Source: an uncultured Roseicyclus sp.
GTDB lineage: Bacteria; Pseudomonadota; Alphaproteobacteria; Rhodobacterales; Rhodobacteraceae
Reading direction: 5' to 3'
DNA: 64,000 bases
Assembly: GCA_947491935.1 (NCBI GenBank)
Contig: CANLLF010000005.1
Coordinates: 124,001-188,000, forward strand
In this document: positions 26,049 through 36,141 of the stretch, piece by piece
Layout of the letters: each line of letters starts with the position of its first letter
How positions within the stretch are numbered: the stretch's first letter is position 1
Notes under the pieces: generated by a model
The model's input: only the letters and a program-made list of their open reading frames with translations
Databases searched by the model: none
What the model was told of the DNA's origin: nothing
Position numbers and translations under genes: made by a program

Positions 26049-27233
26049 ATGAGACATGCTTTATTCCTGACGACCTCCTTCGCATGCGCCATGCCCGCGT
26101 TCGCGGACCATGACGACCTCCGATACCGTCTTCTGGTCGCGGATGCCGAGGCGCCACAGGTGCGCGTGTTCGATATCGACGCCGACACCGCGCCCATCAC
26201 ACTCGACTTGGCATCATCCGCCCGGATCTACCTGGGCCCAGATGGGCGTCACGCCTGGGCTGTGCAGGGCGAGGCGGGCGTTGTGCAACTCATCGATACC
26301 GGCCTGATCGAAGAGGACCATGGCGATCATTCCGCCTTGGTCCTTGAGGCCCCGTCACTTCTGCCGGGGACGGCCACCGGCGAGCGCCCGGTCCATTTCA
26401 ACATGGATGCCGAGACCGTCGCCGTGTTCTGGGATGGTACCGGCGCGGCCACGCTCCACGATATGGCGACCGCGGCGGCTGGCGATCTGAGCCCCTCGGC
26501 GATGTTCGAAACCGGCGCGCCACATCACGGTGTAGCGGTTCCGGTGGGCGATCATACGCTCCTCACCGTGGCATCAGAGGGCGAGGGTCTGCCAGATGCG
26601 CTCGCCGTCATTGGGCCCGATGGGGCTGAGTTGTCCCGGGTCGATTGCCTGAACTTCCACGGCGAAGGCAAAGCGGGCAGTTTCATCGCCCTCGGCTGCG
26701 AGGACGGCGTCGCGATCTTCGACACCTCGGTGACCCCGCCCACAGGCCGGTTTGTCGCTTACCCCGCGGATGCGCCCGAGGGTGGCATGCTGCGCACACT
26801 CCTCAGCCCGCGCGACACGCTGGCGCTGGTCGGCAATTTCGGGGCGGAGTATCTGGCGATTTTCGATCCGTCTGCGGAGAGCGGAGACTTCACCTTTGTC
26901 GAGCTGCCCGCCCCACGCATGGCCTTTGCGTTGGATGACAGTGGCATGGAAGGCTTCGCCATCCTCGCGGACGGGCGGCTGGTACATTTTTCGGCCCTGA
27001 CCGGTCGCATCCTTGGCGAGACCTCTGCCGTCACCGGCGCGTATTCCATGGAGCGTGGGGTGGTGCGGCCGATGATTGATGTGGCCGGTGACCGGATCGC
27101 GATCACGGATCCGGCTGAGGGGCAGGTCGTGCTTGTGCACGCCGACACGCTCGAGGTGGTCGAACGGATCGACGCAGGGGAGACGCCGCGATCCCTGCTG
27201 CTCCTCGCCGCCGAGGTTGCGCATGAGCACTGA
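26049..27233 (+). CDS. aztD: AztD-like periplasmic zinc metallochaperone (beta-propeller)
   Basis: The 394-aa exported protein has a signal peptide (MRHALFLTTSFACAMPAFA). The mature N-terminus ADHDDLRYR is followed by WD40/YVTN-type propeller blades. Likely zinc ligands include EEDHGDHS near residue 90, GAPHHGVAV near 160, NFHGEGKAG near 205 and a terminal HEH. In Paracoccus, AztD passes zinc to the binding protein AztC. Here the local importer is ZnuABC, so the partner may be ZnuA. A GGAG lies 7-8 bases before the ATG. It begins 10 bases after the GTPase stop. Confidence 0.78.
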   Translation: MRHALFLTTSFACAMPAFADHDDLRYRLLVADAEAPQVRVFDIDADTAPITLDLASSARIYLGPDGRHAWAVQGEAGVVQLIDTGLIEEDHGDHSALVLEAPSLLPGTATGERPVHFNMDAETVAVFWDGTGAATLHDMATAAAGDLSPSAMFETGAPHHGVAVPVGDHTLLTVASEGEGLPDALAVIGPDGAELSRVDCLNFHGEGKAGSFIALGCEDGVAIFDTSVTPPTGRFVAYPADAPEGGMLRTLLSPRDTLALVGNFGAEYLAIFDPSAESGDFTFVELPAPRMAFALDDSGMEGFAILADGRLVHFSALTGRILGETSAVTGAYSMERGVVRPMIDVAGDRIAITDPAEGQVVLVHADTLEVVERIDAGETPRSLLLLAAEVAHEH

Positions 27234-27906
27234 CGGCCAGACCGGAGCGCTGGTCTCCAACCACACCGCAGGCGGTTTTGTGCAGCAGGTGGTGCACGGG
27301 GCCGCCATCGGCGTCGATATCGCGGATACGCCCGAAGGGCTTGCGACGATCCACAAACTCGGCTGCGCCGCTGTGATCTGGCGGCGTCAGCCCCTGCCGG
27401 GATTCGACGCTTGGATCGACGCGCTTGACCCGTCCCGGCTGCCCTCCGCACGGCTGATCCTGCACCCGGACGCGGTCGCCGATGCGGTCCGGCAACTATG
27501 CGATATGTCAGGGCTTGATGAGGGCGCTGAACGCGTCTGGCTGGAGGCGGATATCGCCGACCTCGCGCAGTATTTAGCCGCCCTGATGCACGCGCCCTAT
27601 ATCCGCCTGCGTCTGGACGTCGTGACCACCAATGCCTGTTCGCAGTTCCACATCGACGCAATTATGGCGCGCCTGATCTGCACCTATCGCGGCAGCGGCA
27701 CGCAATACGGCATCTCCACCGATGGGACCGAGCCAAGCCGGGTGTTCCAGGTCGCCACCGGCGCGCCGATGATCCTCCGCGGAACGCTTTGGCCCGAGGA
27801 TCCGCCGTCGGGGCTCCTCCACCGCTCGCCGCCGGTTGCGAATACGGGCGAAACCCGGTTGGTTCTTGTTCTCGACCCAATTTTCGACATCGCGGATGAC
27901 GATTGA
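27223..27906 (+). CDS. DUF1826-family protein of the zinc operon
   Basis: The 227-aa protein matches DUF1826, with LRLDVVTTNACSQFHIDA at about residues 127-144 and LICTYRGSGTQY as the conserved core. A C-x2-FHxD arrangement suggests metal binding. The family commonly sits beside COG0523 and Zur-controlled genes, but its activity is unknown. The start overlaps the aztD stop by 11 bases, and its stop overlaps the next ATG as TGATG. The operon therefore appears translationally coupled. There is no signal peptide. Confidence 0.8.
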   Translation: MSTDGQTGALVSNHTAGGFVQQVVHGAAIGVDIADTPEGLATIHKLGCAAVIWRRQPLPGFDAWIDALDPSRLPSARLILHPDAVADAVRQLCDMSGLDEGAERVWLEADIADLAQYLAALMHAPYIRLRLDVVTTNACSQFHIDAIMARLICTYRGSGTQYGISTDGTEPSRVFQVATGAPMILRGTLWPEDPPSGLLHRSPPVANTGETRLVLVLDPIFDIADDD

Positions 27907-28163
27907 TGGGGCACAATTTGGGACAGACACGGTTGCGTAAACGCCGCCGTACCGAAGATCCGATGCGTGAATTCGATCGCTTGCCGCCGATCTTGCGGGC
28001 ATGGCTTGCGGACGCCGTCCTGCCATGGCGGCCGCGCTCGGTTCGCCGGGCGTTCAACCGAGCCCTTGAGAGTTCCGACAACCCCCAGGACGCCTTGGCC
28101 GAGCTGGAGCGGCTGCAATCCCTGCGCCTCGCCGAGGACGTCACGACGGAGGTGCCTTCATAA
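27906..28163 (+). CDS. DUF6525-like small basic protein
   Basis: The 85-aa protein begins MGHNLGQTRLRKRRRTEDPM and continues REFDRLPPILRAWLADAVLP, a pattern I associate with DUF6525 in Rhodobacteraceae. It is strongly basic at the N-terminus and helical after it. TGATG overlap with the DUF1826 gene places it last in the zinc operon. The function is unknown. Confidence 0.7.
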   Translation: MGHNLGQTRLRKRRRTEDPMREFDRLPPILRAWLADAVLPWRPRSVRRAFNRALESSDNPQDALAELERLQSLRLAEDVTTEVPS

Positions 28164-28574
28164 CTCACTTCGGCAATTCTCTTGGTGTCGACCTGAAAGA
28201 CATTCTGGCGAATTCGAAAGGCGCCGATCTTGTTTATTCGAGCCGCCTGCACTCGGGCGGCTCACCAACCAGCGCATCAGCGTCCGGTGGTGGAGGTACC
28301 CGGATCGAACTTGAGTTCGCGTCCTCTCTGGCCGAGCGACTGAACAAGCAATAGACTCTCATTGTCGTCACTCCGGCCATAAACAGCGCATTGCCGCGAT
28401 CGGTGCGAGGTGCGACATCGATCAAATTGAGCTCACTGCCGCCGTCTGGCCAATGCAGCATGTCTGTCAGGGGCACGAGTGCGACGTTCGCGGCCGGCCC
28501 GAAGCGGACCTCACAGGGTTATTTGAATGCTGCGGTGTGATCCGTCGAACCGGACGTTCGCAGCGAGCGCACGA
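28164..28574. other. Gap with a fragment of the dispersed repeat
   Basis: No gene is evident. CCCGAAGCGGAC at 28498-28509 equals the first 12 bases of the repeats at 1473 and 8938. The gap separates the zinc operon from the decayed mobile segment. Confidence 0.45.
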
Positions 28575-29241
28575 CTAGCCGTTCAATAGGTGCCGTAGAA
28601 CAGCCTGAGCGATGTCCAAAGTGGGAATAATTGCCAGCATGGCATATCCCCCAACTCCAAACGCGAGGGAAAATATCCTTGCGGGCCTATGGGTATGCAT
28701 CATTCCATCCCACCATTCTCTCGCGAGAAAGCCTATGTAGTCGCCGTGCTTCGAGAACATCTGAGCTCTGATGTCTGGCCTATAGCCTGAAACCACGGGC
28801 TTCTTAGAACGCCGCTTGCCCAACACCATCCAAAAACGTCAGTTCGTTCGATCCACGATTCAGAGTGAACGCGCTCTTCTATTTCGGCGAGTTCGTAGAC
28901 GCTATACCGCTGCCTCACTAGTTCAGAAAACTCTAGATCGTTCTTAGAGGCCTCCAGCACTTCTGGACGAAACAATCGGTAGGTTAGGAATGAGCAAAGC
29001 ACGAAGAGGCTGCCAAAGAACACCAAGCGAAGTTTAGCCAGGCCCCCAATAGGAAGGGAGTACTGTCAGCTTCGCCTACGCCAGCTAAGGCATCGAATGA
29101 AGCTATCCCAGCGATCTCATCGTTAAACATGATCAAGTAACCGGCTATAGGTATCAGCGCCACAACCCGCGTGAAGTCTTTATTCGCAATGCCTTTCACG
29201 GCTTCCCAGCGCACAACTGTCCAATCTGTGCTCGGCTTCAT
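28575..29241 (-). pseudogene. Membrane-protein gene split by two homopolymer frameshifts
   Basis: Translating from the ATG at 29241 (GGAGG 10 bases upstream) gives MKPSTDWTVVRWEAVKGIAN and a first helix. The frame then breaks in a G5 run at about 29040 and again in a T5 run at about 28830. Adding one base to each run restores one protein of about 222 aa. The restored protein has helices near VVALIPIAGYLIMF, LVFFGSLFVLCSFLTY and FSLAFGVGGYAMLAIIPTLD, and a cytoplasmic middle region. The exact family is not recognised. The change may be real decay, or sequencing error in homopolymers. Confidence 0.68.
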
Positions 29242-29338
29242 TGATAAGGCACCTCCGCAGAATTCTTTCCACTCTACTTGACTGAGCAAAAGGCCAGGCT
29301 TCGCTTTGAGCGTGCGCAAGCAGCAAGTCGAGCCGCAC

Positions 29339-31431
29339 CTACTGAGCATTAGGTGGCTGAACATGAAAGAAGGTATAGCTACCATGGGCATCCAACCCCG
29401 GCGTCGCCAGCACATGGGTTCGGTCCATCGTCATGCACTGCGCCTTGTGGATCGTCTCGGCATAGCCGTGGTCGAGGCGGTTGTAGTCCTTGAGGTCGAA
29501 CTGGACCGAACGGCCATCTTCGGCTTGAATGAACATGCTCTGCGCGCTGACCTCATGAATGGTCCCGAGCGTACCGTAATTTACGTCAAGGCCACGGTCA
29601 TTCTGCAGGAACATCACCCGGTCGCCGCTGGCAAAGCTGCGGTCACCCCGCTCGACTGTCACAGAGACGTCCTCGCCCAGATCACCCGCTAAGCGCTTCC
29701 GCTCGCGCGCCAACTCGTTGTGAAGGCGGACCTCGGCATTGGTGTGGGTCAGGATGATCCGGCTTTGGACCGGCTCTGCCTGCCTGTCATGGTCCCAGCG
29801 GTCAATCAGATCGACACGCACATCGTCGCGGGTCTCTATGGCATGCACCATGCATTGCGGTCATCGGCTTCGATGGCCGCACCAATCCGGCCCGTTGCCA
29901 AATCGCGCGTGGCTTCCCTTTGCCAGTCTTCGCGTTGACGGCGGACCTCATCGATCCGGGCGCCACCGCAGCGGTCATGGAGCGATCGGAACGCCGTGCC
30001 CGCCTCGATGGATTGCAGCTGCTGCGGATCGCCGACCGGCACGACATTGGCCTCAGCGACTGCGGCATGGGACAGCACCCGCTCCACTGCCGCGTCCCGA
30101 CCAAGCCCGCCTCGTCGATCACGAGGACATCGCGCGCGGTGAGGCAGTCGCAGTCGTTCGCCCAACCGTGTTTCAGGCTCGCGATGGTGCGCGATGCGAT
30201 GCCTGATCCGCTTTCGAGCCCGTCGGCTGCGATGCCGGAGAGCGCCACGCCCCGGACCTGATACCCTGCCGCCTCCCAGGCCTCCCGCGCGACGCCCAAC
30301 ATCGCGCTCTTCCCCGTCCCGGCCGAACCCACGACAAGGCCCAGATCACGACCGCCGGTTACATGGGCCAGCGCGTCGGCTTGCTCGCCAGACAACACCA
30401 GGCCACGCTCTTCGGCGCGCCATCGCCGCCTTCCGGTGATCTTCTCGCACACCATGACGGTCTTGTTTGGCCATGAGGTGCGCCGCGTTGTGCAGGCGCC
30501 GCTCTGTCTCGATCATGGCCCTTGTCATGACGCGATCCTCACCGTGTCGGTCCTGACCGAGGTTCACCAGATCGGGCGCATTCCGGATCGCGCTCGTCAC
30601 GGCATGGAATCTTTCCACGCTGTCGCTATGCCGATGGGCAAACCGTGCCATGTCGCGGCCCGTGAAGGTCGATTGCTGATGGGTGATGGCCTCCAATGCC
30701 TGCGCGGGATTGGCGATGATCCTCGCGCCGTTATTACGGGCGATCTCGCTGTGCATCTCGGCGCGATCGACAGCGTTTCCCTCACTTGAGATCCGTTGCG
30801 CAGGCGCCCCGATCTGGGTCTCCGGCTCCAGCGCAATCCCTTGGTCCTCAAGACTCCGATGGTCGATCCGCGCGTCGATGTCGAGTTCCGCCAGCCGCGC
30901 ATTGGCCAACCCGGCCCAACACTCGCGCCCGCGCTCGACCAGCGCTGTGCGGTTCCAGTCGCGCACTTTGCGGCCAACGCCATCACCCTCGATCTCACGC
31001 ATCGTCAGCATCACATGGGCATGGGGTTTGAGGAGCCCGTTCTCACTCCGGCCCCAATGCACATTGAGATCGGCAACCATGCCCCGATCCACGAACTCGG
31101 CCTGCATAAAGTCGCGTGCCAGCGCGATGCCTTGGGCCTCTATCATCTCACACGACAGGGCAAACTCCACCTCCCGGGCCAGCTGCGCGTCCTTGCGCAG
31201 CTCGACGGCCTCGACCGCGTTCCAGAGGCTCTCGCGGTCTCCCCATTCTGCCGGCGCACCCTCCGGCAACATCACCTCGGAATGCGCCACGCCGCGCTTG
31301 GCGGTGAAGTCATGGGGACGGTCCAGCCGGTCGTCACGCAAACGCGACGCCGCGCGGTAGGCGGCAGAGGCCACCGCGCTTGATCCGGAGGCGCGTCCAA
31401 TGACCTTCACGTGGAGATGATAGATCGCCAT
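29339..31431 (-). pseudogene. traA: TraA/MobA conjugative relaxase-helicase, frameshifted and truncated
   Basis: The start at 31431 encodes a MobA/MobL relaxase (MAIYHLHVKVIGRASGSSAV, a Tyr region AAYRAASRLRDDRL, and the His cluster LKPHAHVML). A frameshift near 30440 leads to a RecD-like helicase with Walker A VGSAGTGKSAML and Walker B DVLVIDEAGLV. A second shift near 30080 continues with VVPVGDPQQLQSIEAG, and a third near 29840 with IILTHTNAEVRLHNELARER. The reading then ends at TPGLDAHGSY, short of the normal C-terminus. Intact Ti-type TraA is about 1000-1100 residues; roughly 700 are represented here. It is a remnant of a conjugative plasmid or integrative element. Confidence 0.9.
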
Positions 31432-31966
31432 AACGCCGCGATCATTGGCACGGGAACCGCCACGTCGGAACGACGTATAAGCGCGCCCTCCCTCAACAAA
31501 ATCTCGGGATGGACCGGTGCGTCCCGCGCTGTCCCGGTGACCCTGAAGCGTTTTGCGCAGGGCTCGCTATCTTCGCTACATCAACAGGTTATGGAGGCAG
31601 GACTGCGCAAACCGAGAGACTTCGACGCGGAGCTGAAGGCGCTTAATGTGAAGCCCTCTTAGATGACTGCACCGTGCTCGCCGCCCGCACCATCATATCC
31701 TTGACCTACCGCCCTCCGGGCTACTTGAGGCCGGGATGCGGCTTCTAGGTTTCTCCTATCACCTGCTCCGGCCTTTTTTCAGTCCGCACTTGGTTCGACG
31801 CATCCGGTTCTCCCAATTCGCCCTTTGTGCTAGCCTGATCTCGCGCGTCAGGGCGCATCCGATCCGCGGGAAGGGCCAAGCCCAACTGAGCACGAAGACG
31901 ACATTCTCATCTGACCTTCTTTCAGGTCCGAGGGCGCGGATACCGGACGATTGAAAGGAGGCTCCG
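31432..31966. other. Gap upstream of the relaxase remnant
   Basis: An 83-codon open frame (31411-31662, plus strand) ends in MEAGLRKPRDFDAELKALNV and might be a small accessory gene, but it overlaps the relaxase start and has no recognised family. No TraC/TraD or oriT feature could be confirmed. The right end carries the ankyrin gene's AAAGGAGG ribosome site. Confidence 0.4.
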
Positions 31967-33694
31967 ATGCCAACCCTTCCCGCACGCCCGTCCCTGGAAC
32001 ATCTGCGCAAACAGGCCAAGCGCCTTCACCGGGCCGCCAAGGCCGAAGATGCGGCGGCGCTCGCGCAGATCGGCCCCTATTTCGGCGATCCATCGCAAAT
32101 CTCGCTCCAACAAGCGCAGCTTGTGATCGCACGCGACTACGGATTCTCAAGCTGGGTAAGACTGAAGCGCCATATCGAATCCGGCGCGGGGACCGAAGAG
32201 ACCACCGAACAACGGGCAAACCGGTTCCTCGATCTCGCCTGCATGCATTATGGGCCGGACTTTGATCGTGGGCCTGCTGAGTTCGAGCAGGCTGCGGCGC
32301 TTCTTGAGGCGCATCCCGAGATTGCGACCCACAGTCTGCATGCCGCAGCCGCCGCGGCGGATATTGATGCCGTCCGCCACCTGATCGCCCAAGATCCCCG
32401 GGCGATCGACGAGAAGGGCGGGCCATTTCACTGGACACCGCTGATGTATGCGGCCTATGCGCGCCTGCCCGGTCGTTCGACCCTCGCCGTTGGCAGGATG
32501 TTGCTGGAGGCCGGAGCCGATCCGAATGCCCATTACATGTGGGACGGAACATACCGGTTCGCCGTGTTGACCGGGATCTTCGGGGATGGCGAAGGCGGCC
32601 CGGTGCGCCAGCCGCCGCATCCGGAGATGGAACCATTCGCCCGCGCCGTTCTGGAGGCCGGCGCCAATCCGAATGACAGCCAGGGCGCCTACAATCGCTG
32701 CTTCAGCCCAGACAATACGCATCTGGAACTGATGCTGGAATACGGGCTGAAAGACAGTGACCCATCCGATTGGTGGCTGACCGATCCGGACCACGATCCA
32801 GACGCACATCGCACGATGCATTTTCAACTGATCATCGCGCTCAGGTGGGGGTTTGCCGAACGCGCGCGTCTTTTGATCGAGCACGGCGTCGATCTGAACA
32901 CACCCGACAGCAATTATTATCCCACCTATACGGTCGGCTTTCGGCCGTATCAGGTGGCCCTGATGCGCGGCCTGCCCGAGATCGCCGCGTTGATCAAAGC
33001 CAAGGGCGGGCGGGCCGATCCGCTGGACGGGCCGCAGCAATTCCAGGCGGCGTGCATGATCGGCGATCTTGATCTGGCCCGCTCACTGGCGTCGGACCAT
33101 CAGGGGGTGGAGCCAGAGAAGGATCTCGAGATGTTCTGCGAGGCCTGCGGCAACAACACTCTACCTGCGGTTCAGACGATGATCGCCCTGGGGTTCGAGT
33201 TGAGCCCGAAGGGGCACCGCACCCCACTCCACGTTGCCGCGTACAAGGGCCATATCGAGATCGTCAGGGCCCTGATCGATGCAGGTGCAGATACGGCCTT
33301 GCGCGATCCCACCTACAACACGCCGCCCTTCGTCCATGCGATGCACAATCATCAGGATGCGGTTGTTGCCCTGCTTCTCGATCATCCGATCGATATCTTC
33401 GCGGCCGCCGCGACGGGGCGGATCGATCAGATTGACGCGGCGTTGGCCCGCGATCCGGGCCTTGTGAATGCCCGATTTCGCAGCGTCCGGACCGGGCCTG
33501 AGGACACCTACTTGAATGACTGGACAACGCCGCTGTGGTTTGCTGCGATGAATGGCAGACAGGAGGGTGTGGACATCTTGCTGGCACGGGGCGCAGATCC
33601 GAACGTTGCGGATCACGATGGCAAAACCATTATCGATCATGCGCGAGACGCCGGGCAGGGCAGCATCGCTGACCGGATGGAAGCGCAGGTATAG
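31967..33694 (+). CDS. Ankyrin-repeat protein
   Basis: This 575-aa cytoplasmic protein has an N-terminal helical region (SLEHLRKQAKRLHRAAKAED, then ARDYGFSSWVRLKRHIE). Such regions are typical of a bacterial group with ankyrin repeats toward the C-terminus. Recognisable repeats include HSLHAAAAAADIDAVRHLIA, RTPLHVAAYKGHIEIVRALI and TPLWFAAMNGRQEGVDILLA, each followed by AGAD/RGADPN-type loops. No enzymatic domain is seen. AAAGGAGG lies 6 bases before the ATG. The protein is a scaffold of unknown partner and appears intact in a decayed neighbourhood. Confidence 0.88.
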   Translation: MPTLPARPSLEHLRKQAKRLHRAAKAEDAAALAQIGPYFGDPSQISLQQAQLVIARDYGFSSWVRLKRHIESGAGTEETTEQRANRFLDLACMHYGPDFDRGPAEFEQAAALLEAHPEIATHSLHAAAAAADIDAVRHLIAQDPRAIDEKGGPFHWTPLMYAAYARLPGRSTLAVGRMLLEAGADPNAHYMWDGTYRFAVLTGIFGDGEGGPVRQPPHPEMEPFARAVLEAGANPNDSQGAYNRCFSPDNTHLELMLEYGLKDSDPSDWWLTDPDHDPDAHRTMHFQLIIALRWGFAERARLLIEHGVDLNTPDSNYYPTYTVGFRPYQVALMRGLPEIAALIKAKGGRADPLDGPQQFQAACMIGDLDLARSLASDHQGVEPEKDLEMFCEACGNNTLPAVQTMIALGFELSPKGHRTPLHVAAYKGHIEIVRALIDAGADTALRDPTYNTPPFVHAMHNHQDAVVALLLDHPIDIFAAAATGRIDQIDAALARDPGLVNARFRSVRTGPEDTYLNDWTTPLWFAAMNGRQEGVDILLARGADPNVADHDGKTIIDHARDAGQGSIADRMEAQV

Positions 33695-33941
33695 GTCCGC
33701 CCCAGGGCAGATCAGCCGAACCAATCGAAAGCGGCGAGACTTGGAGGCGTACAAAACAGGCCTCGCCGCGGTCCCAGTTAACGATTTCAGAGCTATTGCG
33801 GCTTAACTAACTTTGGCGACACACATACCTCAGTCCACCGCCTCTGATCGGCGCGGCCTTGCGCCTGCTCCACCTTACTCCGGCCCCTTGCCCAACCGCT
33901 GACATGACGTCCGAACACACATCACGTAGCCCACGGTCGGT

Positions 33942-34292
33942 TTGCGTCGTGACCCATCAAAAGACCGGTATACAAAACCACGGAGCATTGAATGGCGCTA
34001 CGAGAACCTGATGGACGACCACGATGGTGCGATGTTCCAAGATACAATGCGCATGATCGGGTATTCCCAGGTCCAGCGCCGGGTGATGGTCAACGCTTTC
34101 AGACGGAACAGCCTTTTTGGGGATGCAGGCCGTCAGCCACAGACCGATGCGCACATCACCTCAGGGCAGACGAGCAGATGGAAAACCGAGTACTCCGCAA
34201 AGTTTGCGCATCTATACGAGGCGCAGTTCGGCCATGCCCTCAGACAGCTTGGGTATGAACAGGACGCCAGCTGGGTCGAGCGGTTGCGCTGA
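33942..34292 (+). pseudogene. C-terminal remnant of a sulfotransferase-like protein
   Basis: About 117 codons follow an in-frame TAG (33927). They read RSIEWRYENLMDDHDGAMFQ, then FRRNSLFGDAG, then an SGQTSRWKTEYSAKFAHLY and FGHALRQLGYEQD end. The pattern of RYE(N/D)LL, G..G.W...F and FG..L..LGYE matches the C-terminal third of sulfotransferases. The 5'-PAPS-binding N-terminal part is absent and the only start is a TTG. It abuts the convergent IMPase stop with no spacer. Confidence 0.5.
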
Positions 34293-35105
34293 TTACCAAT
34301 ATTCCGACGCTGGCAATCCGTCGGGATATTCCGCGGCGACGATGGCGCTGAGATCCTCCCAAACCCCAGGCGCGGCCCCCATGGTGAGGCCAAGGCGGGA
34401 ATCGGCCGGATACGGATGGATTTCTCCACCCGCCTCCCGGATCATCAGAAGCCCTGCAACGCTGTCCCAGGGGTTCATGGCGGGCTCCACATAGGCCGCA
34501 AGCCGCCCCGCCGCGACCGATGCCAGCATGTTGGCGCCGGATCCGTTTCGGTAGAACACACTGCCGGCCTCCATCAGGCGGCGGATGATGCCAACGATAG
34601 GGCCGGGCGCGCTGCGCGCGGAGGCCCCGACAGCCACAAACCCCTGATCGATCCGCTGCGTCGTACCAAGCCGAAGGCGGACACCATCAAGCGTGACGCC
34701 ATGGCCGGCCCGCGCGGCGAAGTGTTCGCCTGCGACGGGGACATCGATCACCCCGACCAGCGTTTCCGGCCCTTCAACAAGCGCGATCACGACGCACCAA
34801 TGGGGCAGGCCCATCAGGAACGGCACCGTGCCGTCGATCGGGTCAATCACCCAGGTGAGGCCGGACTTGCCGTCCGTTGAACCGCCCTCCTCACCCAGGA
34901 TCGCGTCGTCGGGGAACGACGCGGCAATCTCGGCACGGATCATCTCCTCCACGGCGCGGTCGGCGATGGACACAAGGTCCAACTCTCCATCCTTGGTCTC
35001 GATCTCGAGGCTGGCCCGGTTGCGATAATATTCCAGCGCGATCTGCCCGGCCCGGCGGGCCAGGTCAGAGGCAAGCGCGGCGCGCGCGGCGATGGGATCG
35101 GTCAT
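34293..35105 (-). CDS. Inositol-monophosphatase-family phosphatase linked to an ABC importer
   Basis: The 270-aa enzyme has the IMPase metal-site motifs: LGEEGG near residue 70, WVIDPIDGT near 90 and EPAMNPWDSVAG near 200. Family members hydrolyse inositol phosphates, fructose-1,6-bisphosphate, histidinol phosphate or PAP. It ends a leftward operon after a binding protein, permease and ATPase, starting 12 bases after the ATPase gene. A role in dephosphorylating the imported compound is a reasonable inference. The substrate cannot be assigned from sequence. Confidence 0.87.
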   Translation of the reverse strand: MTDPIAARAALASDLARRAGQIALEYYRNRASLEIETKDGELDLVSIADRAVEEMIRAEIAASFPDDAILGEEGGSTDGKSGLTWVIDPIDGTVPFLMGLPHWCVVIALVEGPETLVGVIDVPVAGEHFAARAGHGVTLDGVRLRLGTTQRIDQGFVAVGASARSAPGPIVGIIRRLMEAGSVFYRNGSGANMLASVAAGRLAAYVEPAMNPWDSVAGLLMIREAGGEIHPYPADSRLGLTMGAAPGVWEDLSAIVAAEYPDGLPASEYW

Positions 35106-35117
35106 GTAAGGAGCCTT

Positions 35118-36131
35118 TCAGCGCACGAGGATGAGGTCGGTCGGGTCGATCTGCAGATCCACGTTATCACCCGCCGTCAGGCGCGGGTCGGAAATCGGGC
35201 GGGAGACGAGGAATTCGAGGTCTTCGTCGGACACGACATACTCCATGCGGCTTCCCAGATAGCTGGCCGACAGGATCGTGGCGGCGCCGCCGGGCGCCAG
35301 GCGGATCCGTTCGGGGCGGATCGTAGCCGTGAACGTGCCATCCTCGGCCTGAACCGGAAGCGACAGATGTGCGGCGTGGAACACCCCGCCTTCCACCCGC
35401 CCTTCGATCAGGTTTGCATCACCGATGAAATCCGCGACGAAGGCGGAGGCGGGGCGCTCATAAAGCTCCGCCGGTGTGCCGATCTGGGCGATCTGGCCCA
35501 TCTTCATCACGACGATCCGGTCCGAGACGGCCAGCGCCTCTTCCTGGTCATGGGTGACGTAAACGGCGGTTAGCCCGAAGCGCTGTTGCAGGTCGCGGAT
35601 CTCGGCCCGGACCTTGCGGCGCAGCTTCGCATCGACGTTCGACAGCGGCTCGTCGAACAGGAGGACGTCGGGCTGTTGCACGATGGCGCGGGCCACAGCG
35701 ACGCGTTGCTGCTGACCGCCCGAGAGTTCGGACGGTAAGCGCGCTTCCAACCCCGCCAGCCCCACCTGGTCGAGGATCTCGCGGGCCTTCTCGCGGGCCT
35801 CCACCTTGGATACGCCCCGGATCGTCGGGCCATAGGCGACATTGTCCAGCACGCTCATATGAGGAAACAGGGCGTAGGATTGGAACACCATGCCGACATT
35901 GCGTTCCGATGCCGGATCGCGGCTGACATCGCGGCCCGCAATTTTCACCTGGCCCTCGCTCGGCAATTCCAGGCCCGCGATCAGACGCAGGGACGTGGTC
36001 TTGCCGCAGCCGGACGGGCCAAGGAACGTCACAAGCTCCCCCTTGGCGATCGAGAAATTGATCTGGTCCACAGCCGTGGCGGTGCCATAGCGCTTGACCA
36101 CGTCCACGAACTCAATCGCCGTTTCGCTCAT
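35118..36131 (-). CDS. ABC transporter ATP-binding protein (AfuC/FbpC/PotA type)
   Basis: The 337-aa ATPase has Walker A GPSGCGKTTSL, signature LSGGQQQRVA, Walker B VLLFDEPLSNVD and switch VYVTHDQEEA, with a C-terminal TOBE domain. It powers the two-module permease upstream. The ATG at 36131, with GGGG just upstream, follows the permease stop by 10 bases; a longer reading would overlap the permease. Confidence 0.9.
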   Translation of the reverse strand: MSETAIEFVDVVKRYGTATAVDQINFSIAKGELVTFLGPSGCGKTTSLRLIAGLELPSEGQVKIAGRDVSRDPASERNVGMVFQSYALFPHMSVLDNVAYGPTIRGVSKVEAREKAREILDQVGLAGLEARLPSELSGGQQQRVAVARAIVQQPDVLLFDEPLSNVDAKLRRKVRAEIRDLQQRFGLTAVYVTHDQEEALAVSDRIVVMKMGQIAQIGTPAELYERPASAFVADFIGDANLIEGRVEGGVFHAAHLSLPVQAEDGTFTATIRPERIRLAPGGAATILSASYLGSRMEYVVSDEDLEFLVSRPISDPRLTAGDNVDLQIDPTDLILVR

Positions 36132-36141
36132 CCCCTGCCCC

